From the NCBI RefSeq assembly GCF_020035535.1, contig NZ_CP083350.1, positions 816,501 to 880,500 on the forward strand: a DNA stretch of 64,000 bases, given 5' to 3'. Below the pieces are notes generated by a model that did not search any database, had not been told where the DNA came from, and saw only the letters and a list, made by a program, of their open reading frames with translations. Position 1 is the first letter of the stretch. Every line of letters starts with the position of its first letter. A program made the translations under genes and the position numbers. Positions 17,493 to 26,596 of the stretch are shown piece by piece. The stretch comes from Ensifer adhaerens. Lineage in GTDB: Bacteria > Pseudomonadota > Alphaproteobacteria > Rhizobiales > Rhizobiaceae.

Positions 17493-17513
17493 AGACTATC
17501 ATTTCTGCAGTCT
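17493..17513. promoter_or_regulatory. Dyad between LysR and GST genes, possible LysR box
   Basis: AGACT (17493-17497) and AGTCT (17509-17513) form an inverted repeat with an 11-base spacer, which fits the LysR T-N11-A geometry. It is 25 bp upstream of the LysR start and about 100 bp upstream of the GST start, the usual place for a LysR site controlling a divergent target. Binding is not demonstrated. Confidence 0.45.
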
Positions 17514-17614
17514 ACTGCCAAAAATTGGAAAGTCATAGATTGATCTCGAAGGCGGTTCATCCCGAACCGTCGGAGGGCCGCGACGGTTCTCATGCTCTTC
17601 GAGGGACATCTCCC

Positions 17615-18226
17615 ATGAAACTCTATCGCCATCCGCTGTCCGGCCACTCGCACCGGGCTCAGCTCTTCCTGTCGCTGCTCGGCGTGCCGCACGAACTGGT
17701 CGACGTCGATCTCAAGGCCCGGGCGCACAAGGAGCCGGAGTTCCTGAAGCTCAACCCCTTCGGCCAGGTTCCGGTTCTCGACGATGACGGCACCGTTATC
17801 GCCGACAGCAACGCAATCCTCGTGTATCTCGCCAAGAAGCTCGGCCGCATCGATTGGCTGCCGGAAGATCCGGCCTTGGCCGCCAAGGTGCAGAAATGGC
17901 TCTCGGTTGCCGCCGGCGATATCGCCTTCGGTCCGGCGGCTGCCCGGCTCGTCACGGTGTTCGGCGCCAATCTGCGGGCGGAAGAGGCCATCGCCCGGGC
18001 GCATCGCGTGCTGGCGCAAATCGATGCGGAACTGAACGGCCGCGACTTCCTGCTCGGCGCCCGGCCGACCATCGCCGACGTTTCCCTTTATAGCTACGTC
18101 TCCGCCGCGCCAGAAGGCAATGTCGATCTCTCCGACTACCCCCAGGTCCGTGGCTGGCTTGCCCGCATCGAGCGTCTGCCCGGCTTCGTCGGCTTCCAGA
18201 AGACGGCCGTCGGCCTCGCCGCCTGA
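17615..18226 (+). CDS. Glutathione S-transferase
   Basis: 203 residues, a normal bacterial GST length. The N-terminal thioredoxin-like domain ([52 protein letters not shown]) contains the cis-Pro loop (QVPVL) and the glutathione-binding D-S-N-A motif. The helical C-terminal domain ends with [25 protein letters not shown] and [17 protein letters not shown]. It conjugates glutathione to electrophiles or reduces peroxides. The start at 17615 is chosen because the [10 protein letters not shown] start is conserved in the family. The downstream oxidoreductase fusion starts 58 bp later on the same strand. A divergent LysR gene probably controls both. The specific substrate is unknown. Confidence 0.93.
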   Translation: MKLYRHPLSGHSHRAQLFLSLLGVPHELVDVDLKARAHKEPEFLKLNPFGQVPVLDDDGTVIADSNAILVYLAKKLGRIDWLPEDPALAAKVQKWLSVAAGDIAFGPAAARLVTVFGANLRAEEAIARAHRVLAQIDAELNGRDFLLGARPTIADVSLYSYVSAAPEGNVDLSDYPQVRGWLARIERLPGFVGFQKTAVGLAA

Positions 18227-18284
18227 CGAACCGGTCCGGGGCGACCATGCTGTCCCGGGCCCTCCCCCAACGAGGTTTCAGATC

Positions 18285-20351
18285 ATGCCGGACAATGCAC
18301 AACCGAAGCGGCCGGACTCTCCCTGGCACGAGGGCGAACTCGCCATCCAGCGCAGCCTCGGCGTCGCCGAGCGCATGGATGCGACGGGGCGCAATTTCGT
18401 CCGCAGCTTCATGCCCGAGCAGCACCAGCAGTTCTTCCCGATGCTGCCGTTCGCCGTCTTCGGCGCCGTCGATGCCAAGGGCGACGTCTGGGCGACGATG
18501 CGCGCAGCGGGCCCCGGCTTCATGCGGGCACCCGATGCCTGGAACCTCGACGTCCGTCTACCCCGTGATCCCGATGATCCGGCAGATGCCGGCATGGACG
18601 ACGCACACTCGATTGGCATGCTTGGAATCCAGCTTGAAACCCGGCGCCGGAACCGGCTCAACGGCGCGGTCCTGCGCGACGGCGACGACGGTTTCACCAT
18701 TCGCGTACGCCAGAGCTTCGGCAACTGCCCGCAATATATCCAGCTTCGGCAGTTTTCCTTCTCCCGCGATCCTTATCAACCGGCATCGCAACGGCCGATC
18801 CGCAGCGCGGGTCTCGATGATCCCGCCCGGGAGATCATCGCCAATGCCGACACCTTCTTCGTCGCCTCCTATGTCGATCGTGAGACCGGTGAGCGGCAGG
18901 TCGATGTCTCCCATCGCGGCGGCAAGGCCGGCTTCGTCGAGATCGGCGAAGATGACGTTCTCACGATCCCCGATTTCTCCGGCAATCTGTTCTTCAACAC
19001 GCTCGGCAACTTCATGGTCAATCCACGCGCCGGCCTGCTGTTCGTGGACTTTGCGACCGGCGACATGCTGCAGTTGACCGGCAGCGCCGAGGTCATCCTG
19101 TCTTCGCCCGAGGTCGCCGCGTTCCAGGGCGCGGAACGCCTCTGGCGATTCCGGCCTGAACGGGTCGTCTATCGCCAGGATGGCCTGCCGCTTCGCTGGG
19201 CTTTCGAGGAGGGCGGTTGGTCGCCCAGCCTGCTGACGACGGGCGATTGGGGACAGGCGAAGGTGCGCCTGCAGGCCGCAGCCCTGGCCGAGGAATGGCG
19301 GCCGTTCCGGGTTGCGCGCATCGAAGAGGAAAGCTCGACGATCCGCTCGCTCTACCTCGCGCCTGACGATGGCCTAGGCCTGATGGCACATCAGGCCGGC
19401 CAGCACCTGCCAATCCGGCTGAAGATCGATGCGGACGGCAAGGCTGTTGTCAGAAGCTATACGCTCTCTTCCGCTCCGACCGATGCGCTCTATCGCATCA
19501 GCGTCAAGAAGGACGGCACCGTCTCTCGGCACCTGCACCAGCTGAAACCGGGCGACCGGATCGAGGCGCGTGCGCCGGCCGGCAGCTTCACCATCGATGG
19601 CACGCAGCGGCGGCCGGCGGTACTGATCGGCGCCGGCGTCGGCATCACCCCTATGATTGCGATGCTGCAGCACATTGTCCACGAGGGCCGCCGCAAGCGC
19701 CGCACGCGTCCGACCTGGCTTTTCCAGGCCGCCCGCACCCTTGAGGAGCGCGCCTTCGACCGGGAGATCGGCGCGCTGGTCGAGGAGGGGCAAGGCAATA
19801 TTCGTCTCATACGCGCCCTCAGCCAGCCGGAGACCGCGACCGAAGGGCAGGATTATGACGTCGCCGGCCGCATCGATCTCAGCCACCTGAAGGCCGCCTT
19901 GCCCTTCGACGACTACGACTTCTATCTCTGCGGCCCGGCAACCTTCACGCAGGCGCTCTATGACGGTCTGCGTGCGCTCAACATCGCCGATGCTCGCATC
20001 CATGCGGAAGCCTTCGGGCTGTCGTCGTTGACTCGGCGGCCAGACGGCGGTTCTGCCCCGGCGATGGAGCCGGCGGCCAGTGCCCCCGTTCACGTCGTCT
20101 TTGCCAAGTCGAGCAAGGAGGCGCGCTGGCAGCCGGGCGAAGGCACCTTGCTCGATCTGGCAGAGGCGCGAGGATTGAACCCGGAATACGGCTGCCGCAA
20201 CGGCAGTTGCGGCACCTGCCGGACACCGGTGCTGGAGGGCAAGGTAACCTATCCCTCGCAGCCCTCCTTCCCGGTCGCCGAAGGCGAAGCGCTCATCTGT
20301 TGCGCCGTGCCGGCGGAAAGCGAGGCGGGCAAACTGCATCTTTCGCTCTGA
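18285..20351 (+). CDS. PNPOx-like / FNR-type reductase / 2Fe-2S ferredoxin fusion protein
   Basis: 688 residues in three parts. The N-terminal ~300 residues form a pyridoxamine-phosphate-oxidase-like flavin fold (MLPFAVFGAVDAKGDVWATM, ADTFFVASYVDRETGERQVD, FSGNLFFNTLGNFMVNPRAG). Residues ~330-570 are a ferredoxin-NADP reductase-type module (QHLPIRL, VVRSYTLSSAPTD for FAD; GAGVGITPMIAMLQHI for NAD(P); DFYLCGPATFTQALYDGLR). Residues ~605-688 are a plant-type 2Fe-2S ferredoxin with Cys637, Cys642, Cys645 and Cys672/673. Electrons should flow NAD(P)H to FAD to iron-sulfur to an acceptor, perhaps the N-terminal flavin domain. It follows a GST gene and is probably co-regulated by the divergent LysR. 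The physiological reaction is unknown. Confidence 0.9.
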   Translation: MPDNAQPKRPDSPWHEGELAIQRSLGVAERMDATGRNFVRSFMPEQHQQFFPMLPFAVFGAVDAKGDVWATMRAAGPGFMRAPDAWNLDVRLPRDPDDPADAGMDDAHSIGMLGIQLETRRRNRLNGAVLRDGDDGFTIRVRQSFGNCPQYIQLRQFSFSRDPYQPASQRPIRSAGLDDPAREIIANADTFFVASYVDRETGERQVDVSHRGGKAGFVEIGEDDVLTIPDFSGNLFFNTLGNFMVNPRAGLLFVDFATGDMLQLTGSAEVILSSPEVAAFQGAERLWRFRPERVVYRQDGLPLRWAFEEGGWSPSLLTTGDWGQAKVRLQAAALAEEWRPFRVARIEEESSTIRSLYLAPDDGLGLMAHQAGQHLPIRLKIDADGKAVVRSYTLSSAPTDALYRISVKKDGTVSRHLHQLKPGDRIEARAPAGSFTIDGTQRRPAVLIGAGVGITPMIAMLQHIVHEGRRKRRTRPTWLFQAARTLEERAFDREIGALVEEGQGNIRLIRALSQPETATEGQDYDVAGRIDLSHLKAALPFDDYDFYLCGPATFTQALYDGLRALNIADARIHAEAFGLSSLTRRPDGGSAPAMEPAASAPVHVVFAKSSKEARWQPGEGTLLDLAEARGLNPEYGCRNGSCGTCRTPVLEGKVTYPSQPSFPVAEGEALICCAVPAESEAGKLHLSL

Positions 20352-20419
20352 GCCCTGGTTCGGCTATGGATGGTGCACCACATCATCAGGCAGTCGACCT
20401 CGGCCGAGCGGGATGCGCC

Positions 20420-21640
20420 ATGAACGACCAACAGCTACGCGATATCGTGCTCTGGCTTTCAGAACAGGGCCTGAAGGGACTGGACGAGCCGGAGCTGTTT
20501 GCCGGCTTCTGCGAGCAATGCCGGGCAGCCGGTCTCGACCTTGCCCGCGCGCTCGGGCTGATCGATACGCTGCATCCCGAATTCGAGGGACGCGCCTTTC
20601 AGTGGAACGATGAAAGCGACATCACCCCGGAGGTCATCCAATATGGTTCGACGACCACGGGCGAGGCGCTGCTGAACTGGCAGAACTCGATCTTCTACCA
20701 CATGCTGCGCGACCGGACTGCCGAGCGCCGCATCCGGCTTTCGGCCGACGAAGGCACGACCTACAACATCCTCGACCGGCTGAAGGACGAGGGCCACACC
20801 GACTGCGTCAGCATGATCCACCACTTCACCGACCAGGGCCGCGTCGGCGAGATGGACTGTTTCTATTCCTATTGGACGACGCGGAGCGACGGCGGCTTCA
20901 GCGAGGACGACATCGCAGCGCTCCGGATCCTGCTGCCGACGCTTGCGCTGGCGGTGAAGGCCGGCTCATGCGTGCGCATCATCAGCACGCTTGCCGATGT
21001 CTATCTCGGGGCCGACGCCGGCCAGCGCGTCGTCAAGGGCAGCATTGCTCGCGGTTCGGCCGAACGCATCGAAACAGTCATGTGGTTTTCCGACCTGCGC
21101 GGCTATACGCGCATCTCCGACACCGCGGCACCCGACGAGATCATCCCGCTTCTCAACGATTATTCGGGAACCGTGATCACCGCCATTCACGACCATGGCG
21201 GTAGCGTGCTGAAGCTGATCGGCGATGGTGTTCTGGCGATCTTCAATGCCGACGACCCGGGAACCGCCTGCGCCAACGCAATCGCCGCCGAACGGCAGTT
21301 GCGCCGTATGCTCGCGGAACTCGATGCCCGCCGGCAGGACGAAGGCAAGCCGACCACCGAGGTCTATCTCGGGCTTCATATCGGCGAAGTGTTCTATGGC
21401 AATATCGGCAGCCAGACTCGGCTTGATTTCACCGTCGTCGGCCCGGCGGTCAACGAAGTAAGCCGCATCTCCTCAATGTGCCGGTCGGTCGAGCGGCACA
21501 TGATCATGTCGTCTGATTTCGTCGAAGCCTGCCCGCCGGAACATCAGGTCCATGCGGTGTCGCTGGGCCGTTTCGCGCTGCGCGGCATTGCCCGGGCAAA
21601 GGAACTCTTCACCTGGGATCCGGAACTGCCGATAAACTGA
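20420..21640 (+). CDS. Class III adenylate/guanylate cyclase with uncharacterised N-terminal domain
   Basis: 406 residues from ATG 20420. Residues ~1-190 resemble the sensor part of rhizobial cyclases (SDITPEVIQYGSTTTGEALL, WQNSIFYHMLRD, DCVSMIHHFTDQGRVGEMDC). The catalytic domain (~215-395) has both metal-binding aspartates, Asp225 in MWFSDLRGYT and Asp269 in LIGDGVLAIF, the adenine-contact Lys/Asp region (LKLIGD, LDFTVVGP), and the transition-state Asn/Arg in AVNEVSRISS, so it should be active and make cAMP. The whole protein resembles the cyclase at 41261-42520, including the N-terminal part. Its gene follows the oxidoreductase fusion by 68 bp and is convergent with the DUF6074-type gene. 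Confidence 0.92.
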   Translation: MNDQQLRDIVLWLSEQGLKGLDEPELFAGFCEQCRAAGLDLARALGLIDTLHPEFEGRAFQWNDESDITPEVIQYGSTTTGEALLNWQNSIFYHMLRDRTAERRIRLSADEGTTYNILDRLKDEGHTDCVSMIHHFTDQGRVGEMDCFYSYWTTRSDGGFSEDDIAALRILLPTLALAVKAGSCVRIISTLADVYLGADAGQRVVKGSIARGSAERIETVMWFSDLRGYTRISDTAAPDEIIPLLNDYSGTVITAIHDHGGSVLKLIGDGVLAIFNADDPGTACANAIAAERQLRRMLAELDARRQDEGKPTTEVYLGLHIGEVFYGNIGSQTRLDFTVVGPAVNEVSRISSMCRSVERHMIMSSDFVEACPPEHQVHAVSLGRFALRGIARAKELFTWDPELPIN

Positions 21641-21652
21641 AGAAGCGAGCCG

Positions 21653-21952
21653 TTACTGGCTCATCACGCCCTGAGAGACGCGCGAGAGGTGGCGGTGCTG
21701 TAGCTCGGCCTGAACCTCACCCTGGAAGTCCATCACCTGCCGGCGGACTTCCTCTTCCGAGCAGCCGCAGGCAAACAGTTCGTCGGCAAGGGCGCGGCAG
21801 CGGCGGCGCCAGAATTGCAGGGCTTCGGCGCCATGCAGATCTTCAAGCTCGGCGGCGGCGCTGCGGATGGCGGTCAATCTCCTTGCCACCGGAAACGGAA
21901 CGATCGTGCTCACATCGGATTCCGTGGCTTTTACTGATTGATTGGCTGCCAT
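21653..21952 (-). CDS. DUF6074-type small rhizobial protein
   Basis: 99 residues starting MAANQSVKATESDVSTIVPF. The core (IVPFPVARRLTAIRSAAAEL, then FWRRRCRALADELFACGCSEEEVRRQVMDF) matches what I recall of the DUF6074 family, small proteins common in Rhizobiales, where a FPxARR motif precedes two helices. The function is unknown. Longer starts at 21997 are possible; 21952 is favoured by protein pattern rather than by a strong ribosome site. It is convergent with the cyclase gene (12-bp gap) and stands alone on its strand. Confidence 0.65.
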   Translation of the reverse strand: MAANQSVKATESDVSTIVPFPVARRLTAIRSAAAELEDLHGAEALQFWRRRCRALADELFACGCSEEEVRRQVMDFQGEVQAELQHRHLSRVSQGVMSQ

Positions 21953-22288
21953 CGTCTCATTCGCCCCCTGGAGCTTCGTGCGTTGACGCGAACGCATGAA
22001 GACGCCTCACGCTTGTCGATAAATCGAGCGCCCCACACGCCTCCGATGTCCCCGATCGAAGGCGAAGCACTCTGGTGATTTCCTTTTCTACGAAGCTTAT
22101 GGTTAACGTTTCCTTCCCGCCGACCCCGACAAATACCGATTGACCTTTTACGAGACGGAAGATGTCGCCCCCGTCAAATACAAGACACGGTTTTCCGCTT
22201 TTCTGGGTTGGTTTCCGGCACAAAACATGACATTGGAATTCATATTTATACCGACCCTCGGTCGCCGCCCCCCAGTGAGTGCACCTCC
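21953..22288. other. Intergenic region without recognised gene
   Basis: 336 bases upstream of both the DUF6074-type gene (leftward) and the ABC exporter (rightward). The stretch 22085-22145 is AT-richer and may hold promoters (TTGACCTTTTACG at 22140 read rightward). I see no RNA gene, repeat or convincing frame. Confidence 0.4.
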
Positions 22289-24007
22289 ATGTTGAAGCGT
22301 TTCTTCGCGTTTTACCGCCCCTATCGCGGCCTGTTCATTCTCGACTTTTCCTGCGCCGTCTTGTCCGGCCTGCTTGAACTCGGCTTCCCGATCGCGGTGA
22401 AGCTGTTCGTCGACCAGCTCTTGCCAAGCCAGGAATGGACGCTGATCCTCTTGTCCTCGGCCGGTCTTCTGCTCGTCTATCTGCTCAATACGGGCCTGAT
22501 GGCGACGGTCACCTATTGGGGCCACATGCTGGGCATCAACATCGAGACGGACATGCGACGGATGGCCTTCGACCATCTGCAGAAGCTCTCCTTCTCGTAC
22601 TTCGACAATCAGAAGACTGGCCATCTGGTCGGCCGCCTGACGAAGGACCTGGAAGAAATCGGCGAAGTCGCCCACCACGGGCCGGAAGATCTGTTCATCG
22701 CGATCATGACCTTCATCGGCGCGCTGTTGCTGATGCTGATGGTGCATTGGCAACTGGCGCTGATCACCGCCGCCGTGGTGCCGCTGACGGCCTGGGTCAC
22801 CAGCCGTTATGGCGGGCGAATGACCCGCAATTTCCGCAGCCTCTACGGCCGGATCGGCGACTTCAACGCCCGCATCGAGGAGAATGTCGGCGGCATGCGG
22901 GTGGTGCAGGCCTTCGCCAACGAGGCGCATGAGCGCAGCCTGTTCGAGACCGACAACCAGAACTACCGCCGTACCAAGCTCGAAGCCTATCGCATCATGG
23001 CTGCCAGCACGTCGCTCAGCTACATGAGCATGCGGCTGACGCAGTTGATAGTGATGATCACCGGCTGCTATTTCGTGCTGACGGGCGAACTGACGAACGG
23101 CGGCTTCGTCAGCTTCCTGCTTTTGGTCGGCGTGTTCTTCCGACCGGTCGAAAAGATCAATTCGGTCATCGAGACCTATCCCAAGGGCATCGCCGGCTTC
23201 AAACGCTTCCTCGAACTGATGGAGACCGAACCCGATATCGAGGACCGGCCGGGTGCTGCCGACGTCGCCGGACTCAAGGGCGACATCACCTATCGCGGCG
23301 TCTCGTTCGGCTACAGCGCCGAAAAGCCGATTATCCAGAACATCGACCTCGCGATCCATGCCGGCGAGACCATCGCCTTCGTCGGCCCGTCAGGCGCCGG
23401 CAAGACGACCATCTGCTCGCTGCTGCCGCGCTTTTACGAGGTCAGCGAAGGTTCGATCACTGTCGATGGCATCGACATTCGCGACATCACGCTTTCGTCG
23501 CTGCGCGGCCAGATCGGCATCGTGCAGCAGGACGTCTTCCTCTTTGCCGGCACGATCCGCGACAACATCGCCTATGGACGGCTCGGGGCCAGCGAAGAGG
23601 ACATCCTTGATGCCGCGCGGCGCGCCAAGCTCGACGGCATGATCCAGGCCTTGCCGGAGGGCATGGACACCGTGATCGGCGAGCGCGGTGTAAAGCTCTC
23701 CGGCGGACAGAAGCAGAGGCTGGCAATCGCCCGCATGTTCCTCAAGAACCCGGCGATCCTCATCCTCGACGAAGCAACCTCGGCGCTCGATACCGAAACG
23801 GAAAGGGCGATCCAGCAGTCGCTGGCCGAACTCTCCAAGGGCCGCACCACGCTGATCATCGCGCACCGGCTGGCAACGATCCGCGATGCCGATCGCATCG
23901 TCGTCGTCGACGGCAGTGGCATTCGCGAGCAGGGGCCGCATGAAACGCTGCTCGCCGCCAAGGGCGCCTATAGCCGCCTCTATCACGCGCAGGCAGGCGC
24001 CGGCTGA
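22289..24007 (+). CDS. ABC exporter, fused membrane and ATPase domains (MsbA/MdlB type)
   Basis: 572 residues from ATG 22289. A six-helix ABC exporter membrane domain (~15-310) contains IETDMRRMAFDHLQKLSFSY, FDNQKTGHLVGRLTKDLEEI and FNARIEENVGGMRVVQAFAN. The nucleotide-binding domain (~330-570) has Walker A GPSGAGKTT (~366), Q-loop IGIVQQDVFLFAGTI, signature LSGGQKQRLAIAR, Walker B ILILDEATSALD and the switch His in IIAHRLAT. It is a homodimeric half-transporter exporting lipids, drugs or peptides. A serine hydrolase gene follows 99 bp downstream on the same strand. Substrate unknown. Confidence 0.94.
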   Translation: MLKRFFAFYRPYRGLFILDFSCAVLSGLLELGFPIAVKLFVDQLLPSQEWTLILLSSAGLLLVYLLNTGLMATVTYWGHMLGINIETDMRRMAFDHLQKLSFSYFDNQKTGHLVGRLTKDLEEIGEVAHHGPEDLFIAIMTFIGALLLMLMVHWQLALITAAVVPLTAWVTSRYGGRMTRNFRSLYGRIGDFNARIEENVGGMRVVQAFANEAHERSLFETDNQNYRRTKLEAYRIMAASTSLSYMSMRLTQLIVMITGCYFVLTGELTNGGFVSFLLLVGVFFRPVEKINSVIETYPKGIAGFKRFLELMETEPDIEDRPGAADVAGLKGDITYRGVSFGYSAEKPIIQNIDLAIHAGETIAFVGPSGAGKTTICSLLPRFYEVSEGSITVDGIDIRDITLSSLRGQIGIVQQDVFLFAGTIRDNIAYGRLGASEEDILDAARRAKLDGMIQALPEGMDTVIGERGVKLSGGQKQRLAIARMFLKNPAILILDEATSALDTETERAIQQSLAELSKGRTTLIIAHRLATIRDADRIVVVDGSGIREQGPHETLLAAKGAYSRLYHAQAGAG

Positions 24008-24106
24008 TACGACCGTGGAGCCGCAGGCATTGCATGCGGAAGGAGGGGGCGATACGAACGATGTAAATTCGCCCCCTGCCCTCCGTCCGATCGATCCTTC
24101 AGCGCC

Positions 24107-25669
24107 ATGAACACTCCTGATCTTTCCGTCCTTGAACGCGCCATCGCGGCCTTGCCGCAACACTACCCGGGACCGGGCGGCGTTGCCGGCGTGGTCAGGG
24201 ATGGGGAGGTCCTCTTCCGACATGCCTGGGGCTATGCCGACCTGGCGGCTCGCAAGCCGATGACGATGGCGACGCGGATCCCGATCTGCTCGGTCACCAA
24301 GCAACTGACCTGCGCCGTTCTGCTGGATACGATCGGCCATCCGCAAAAGCTCGACCGCGCACTCGACGCCTATCTCCCCTTGCTTGAAGGCAAGCGCCCG
24401 ACCGCTGCGCACCTCTGCCACAACCAGTCCGGACTTCGCGACTACTGGGCGTTGACGGTGCTGCAAGGCGCCAGCCACGACGGCATCTTCCGGCGCGAGG
24501 ATGCCCGACCGCTGCTCTCCAGGGCGCGCTCGACGCATTTCGAGCCCGGCACCCGCTATTCCTATTCCAACGGCAACTTCCGCATTCTCGCCGACCTCAT
24601 CGAGGAGCATACCGGCCGCTCGATGGCGGAACTCTATCAGCGCTCGGTCTTCGATCCCGCGGCGATGCAGACAGCCGCCCTGACACCGGACACGAGCCTG
24701 CCGCCGGACGGTATCGTCGGCTACGAAGGCAACGAGACGACGGGCTATTTCGAGGCGCTCAACCGCATCTACTGGGCAGGCGACGCCGGTGTTTCCGCCT
24801 CGCTTGACGACATGCTGGCCTGGGAGCGTTTCATCGACAGGACGCGTGACGACGCGGACGGACTCTACCGCCGCCTCGCTGCCCCGCAGAGCTATGCGGA
24901 TGGCCGCCCGGCACCGTACGGTTTCGGCCTCGCACACGAGACGATCGGCGATGCGGCCATCAGCGGCCACGGTGGCGCGCTACGCGGTTTCCGCTGCCGC
25001 AGGCTCTATGCCCCCGCAGAACGCCTCTCGGTCATGGTGATGTTCAATCACGAAGGCGATGCCCATGCGGCGGCCGTGGCGTTGATGAAGGTCGCTCTCG
25101 GCCACACGGATGCCGAGGCCGCATCCGGAAGCTGGGACGCTGAGAACACCGGAAGCTATCTCGATCCGGAAACGGGCCTCGCCCTGGTCACCAGGACTGC
25201 CGGACCGTCCCGCGTCGAGCTGCGGTTTGCGACCTCTCCCGAAACGCTCTCCGTCAGCGCCGACGGCAGCGCCCGTTCGGCTGCAGTGACGCTGACACAG
25301 CAGGGCGCTTCGATACGCATGGAACGGCCTCGCGAAAATCTGACGGTGAGCGCCGACCGCGTCTCCGGGACAGCCCTTCCCGATATCGCCGGCCGCTATC
25401 TTTCGGCTGAGCTCGACGCCCATCTCGATATCGTCTCCACCAATGGCGTCTTCTACGGCGGCTTCGACGGTGTGCTAGGCACCGGCGCGATGCTCGCCAT
25501 GCGACCGCTGGCCGAAGACGTCTGGCTGCTTCGCTGCAAGCGCTCGATGGACGCACCGGCACCGGGAGACTGGACCGTGCTTGTGCGGCGTGATCCGCAA
25601 GGCAACGTGGCCGGCCTCACCATCGGCTGCTGGCTTGCCCGACGGATCGACTACACGAAGATCGGCTGA
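24107..25669 (+). CDS. dap: D-aminopeptidase (penicillin-recognising serine hydrolase)
   Basis: 520 residues, the same length as the D-stereospecific aminopeptidase of Ochrobactrum anthropi as I recall it. The catalytic residues fall at the expected numbers: Ser62 and Lys65 in CSVTK, Tyr153 in the YSN motif (RYSYSNGNF), and a late HGG motif (ISGHGGALRGF). The catalytic beta-lactamase-like domain (~1-330) is followed by two beta-barrel domains (~335-520) rich in short beta strands (LSVSADGSARSAAVTLTQQG). The enzyme releases N-terminal D-amino acids, mainly D-Ala, from peptides, useful in peptidoglycan-fragment recycling. No signal peptide is present, so it is cytoplasmic. Confidence 0.87.
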   Translation: MNTPDLSVLERAIAALPQHYPGPGGVAGVVRDGEVLFRHAWGYADLAARKPMTMATRIPICSVTKQLTCAVLLDTIGHPQKLDRALDAYLPLLEGKRPTAAHLCHNQSGLRDYWALTVLQGASHDGIFRREDARPLLSRARSTHFEPGTRYSYSNGNFRILADLIEEHTGRSMAELYQRSVFDPAAMQTAALTPDTSLPPDGIVGYEGNETTGYFEALNRIYWAGDAGVSASLDDMLAWERFIDRTRDDADGLYRRLAAPQSYADGRPAPYGFGLAHETIGDAAISGHGGALRGFRCRRLYAPAERLSVMVMFNHEGDAHAAAVALMKVALGHTDAEAASGSWDAENTGSYLDPETGLALVTRTAGPSRVELRFATSPETLSVSADGSARSAAVTLTQQGASIRMERPRENLTVSADRVSGTALPDIAGRYLSAELDAHLDIVSTNGVFYGGFDGVLGTGAMLAMRPLAEDVWLLRCKRSMDAPAPGDWTVLVRRDPQGNVAGLTIGCWLARRIDYTKIG

Positions 25670-25748
25670 TGCCGCGACCGAGGGCGGCAATGCTAAGCAA
25701 AATGCTCGGCAACGGCAGCCACATGACCAGAAACCGGAAGACCACAGC

Positions 25749-26534
25749 GTGAAGCAAAAGCGACCCACAGCCGCTCGAGATACCGGCCGCCGCCCCGTGG
25801 CAGATGCCGGCAAGCGCGTGACGGTTGCCCGTGCGCTTTCAAAGCTCGGCTACTGTTCGCGCACGCAGGCCGAAAAGCTTGTGCTCGAAGGACGCGTCAG
25901 CGTCGGTGGGCGCAAGGTCGCGGACCTTTCGCAGTGGGTCGACATCGACAAGGATCGCATCACCGTCGATGGCAAGCCGGTGCTTGCCGAACAGAAGATC
26001 TATCTGATGCTGAACAAGCCGCGTGGACTGGTGACCACCCGCCACGACCCGGAAGGCCGGCCAACCGTGTTCGATTGCCTGAGCGATAGCGACACCGCGT
26101 TCCTGTCGCCCGTCGGCCGCCTCGACAAGGCAAGCGAGGGCCTTCTGCTTTTCACCAACGACACGGTGCTCGCCCAGCGCCTGCTCGATCCTGAAACGCA
26201 TCTCGGCAAGGTCTACCACGTGCAGATTGCCGGGCAGATCGGTGACGCTCATCTCGGACAGATGGTTGCCGGCATCGAGGAAGGCGGCGAGATGCTGCAT
26301 GCCGCCCGCGCCGTTCACCTCCGGGGTGGCGACAAGAACACGTGGATCGAAGTGGAACTCGAGGAGGGCCGCAACCGCCAGATCCGTCGCATGCTCGATG
26401 CGCTCGGCTTCGAGGTGCTGCGTCTGCTGCGGGTTTCGATCGGAACGATCGCTCTTGGCGATTTGCCGAAGGGTGGGAGCCGCAGCCTGACCAGCGAGGA
26501 AATCGCCTATCTGCGGCAACGCACCGGTCTTTGA
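25749..26534 (+). CDS. RsuA/RluB/E/F-family pseudouridine synthase
   Basis: 261 residues from a GTG at 25749, with GGAAG eight bases upstream; no in-frame ATG is better placed. An N-terminal S4 RNA-binding domain (RVTVARALSKLGYCSRTQAE to DGKPV, ~25-85) precedes the catalytic domain. That domain has the family motif GRLDKASEGLLLFTND, which carries the catalytic Asp, plus YLMLNKPRGLVTTRHDPEGR, KVYHVQI, and WIEVELEEGRNRQIRRMLDA near the end. It converts a uridine in rRNA to pseudouridine in the cytoplasm. The exact target cannot be assigned within RsuA/RluB/RluE/RluF. It follows dap by 80 bp and converges with the TPR-cyclase gene. A housekeeping-like gene on a secondary replicon is notable. Confidence 0.9.
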   Translation: MKQKRPTAARDTGRRPVADAGKRVTVARALSKLGYCSRTQAEKLVLEGRVSVGGRKVADLSQWVDIDKDRITVDGKPVLAEQKIYLMLNKPRGLVTTRHDPEGRPTVFDCLSDSDTAFLSPVGRLDKASEGLLLFTNDTVLAQRLLDPETHLGKVYHVQIAGQIGDAHLGQMVAGIEEGGEMLHAARAVHLRGGDKNTWIEVELEEGRNRQIRRMLDALGFEVLRLLRVSIGTIALGDLPKGGSRSLTSEEIAYLRQRTGL

Positions 26535-26596
26535 CTGCGCGACTGGAAGCGGCGCCACATCACCGCGATCTCGGGTGAATACGTTCGGCCTCGGGG

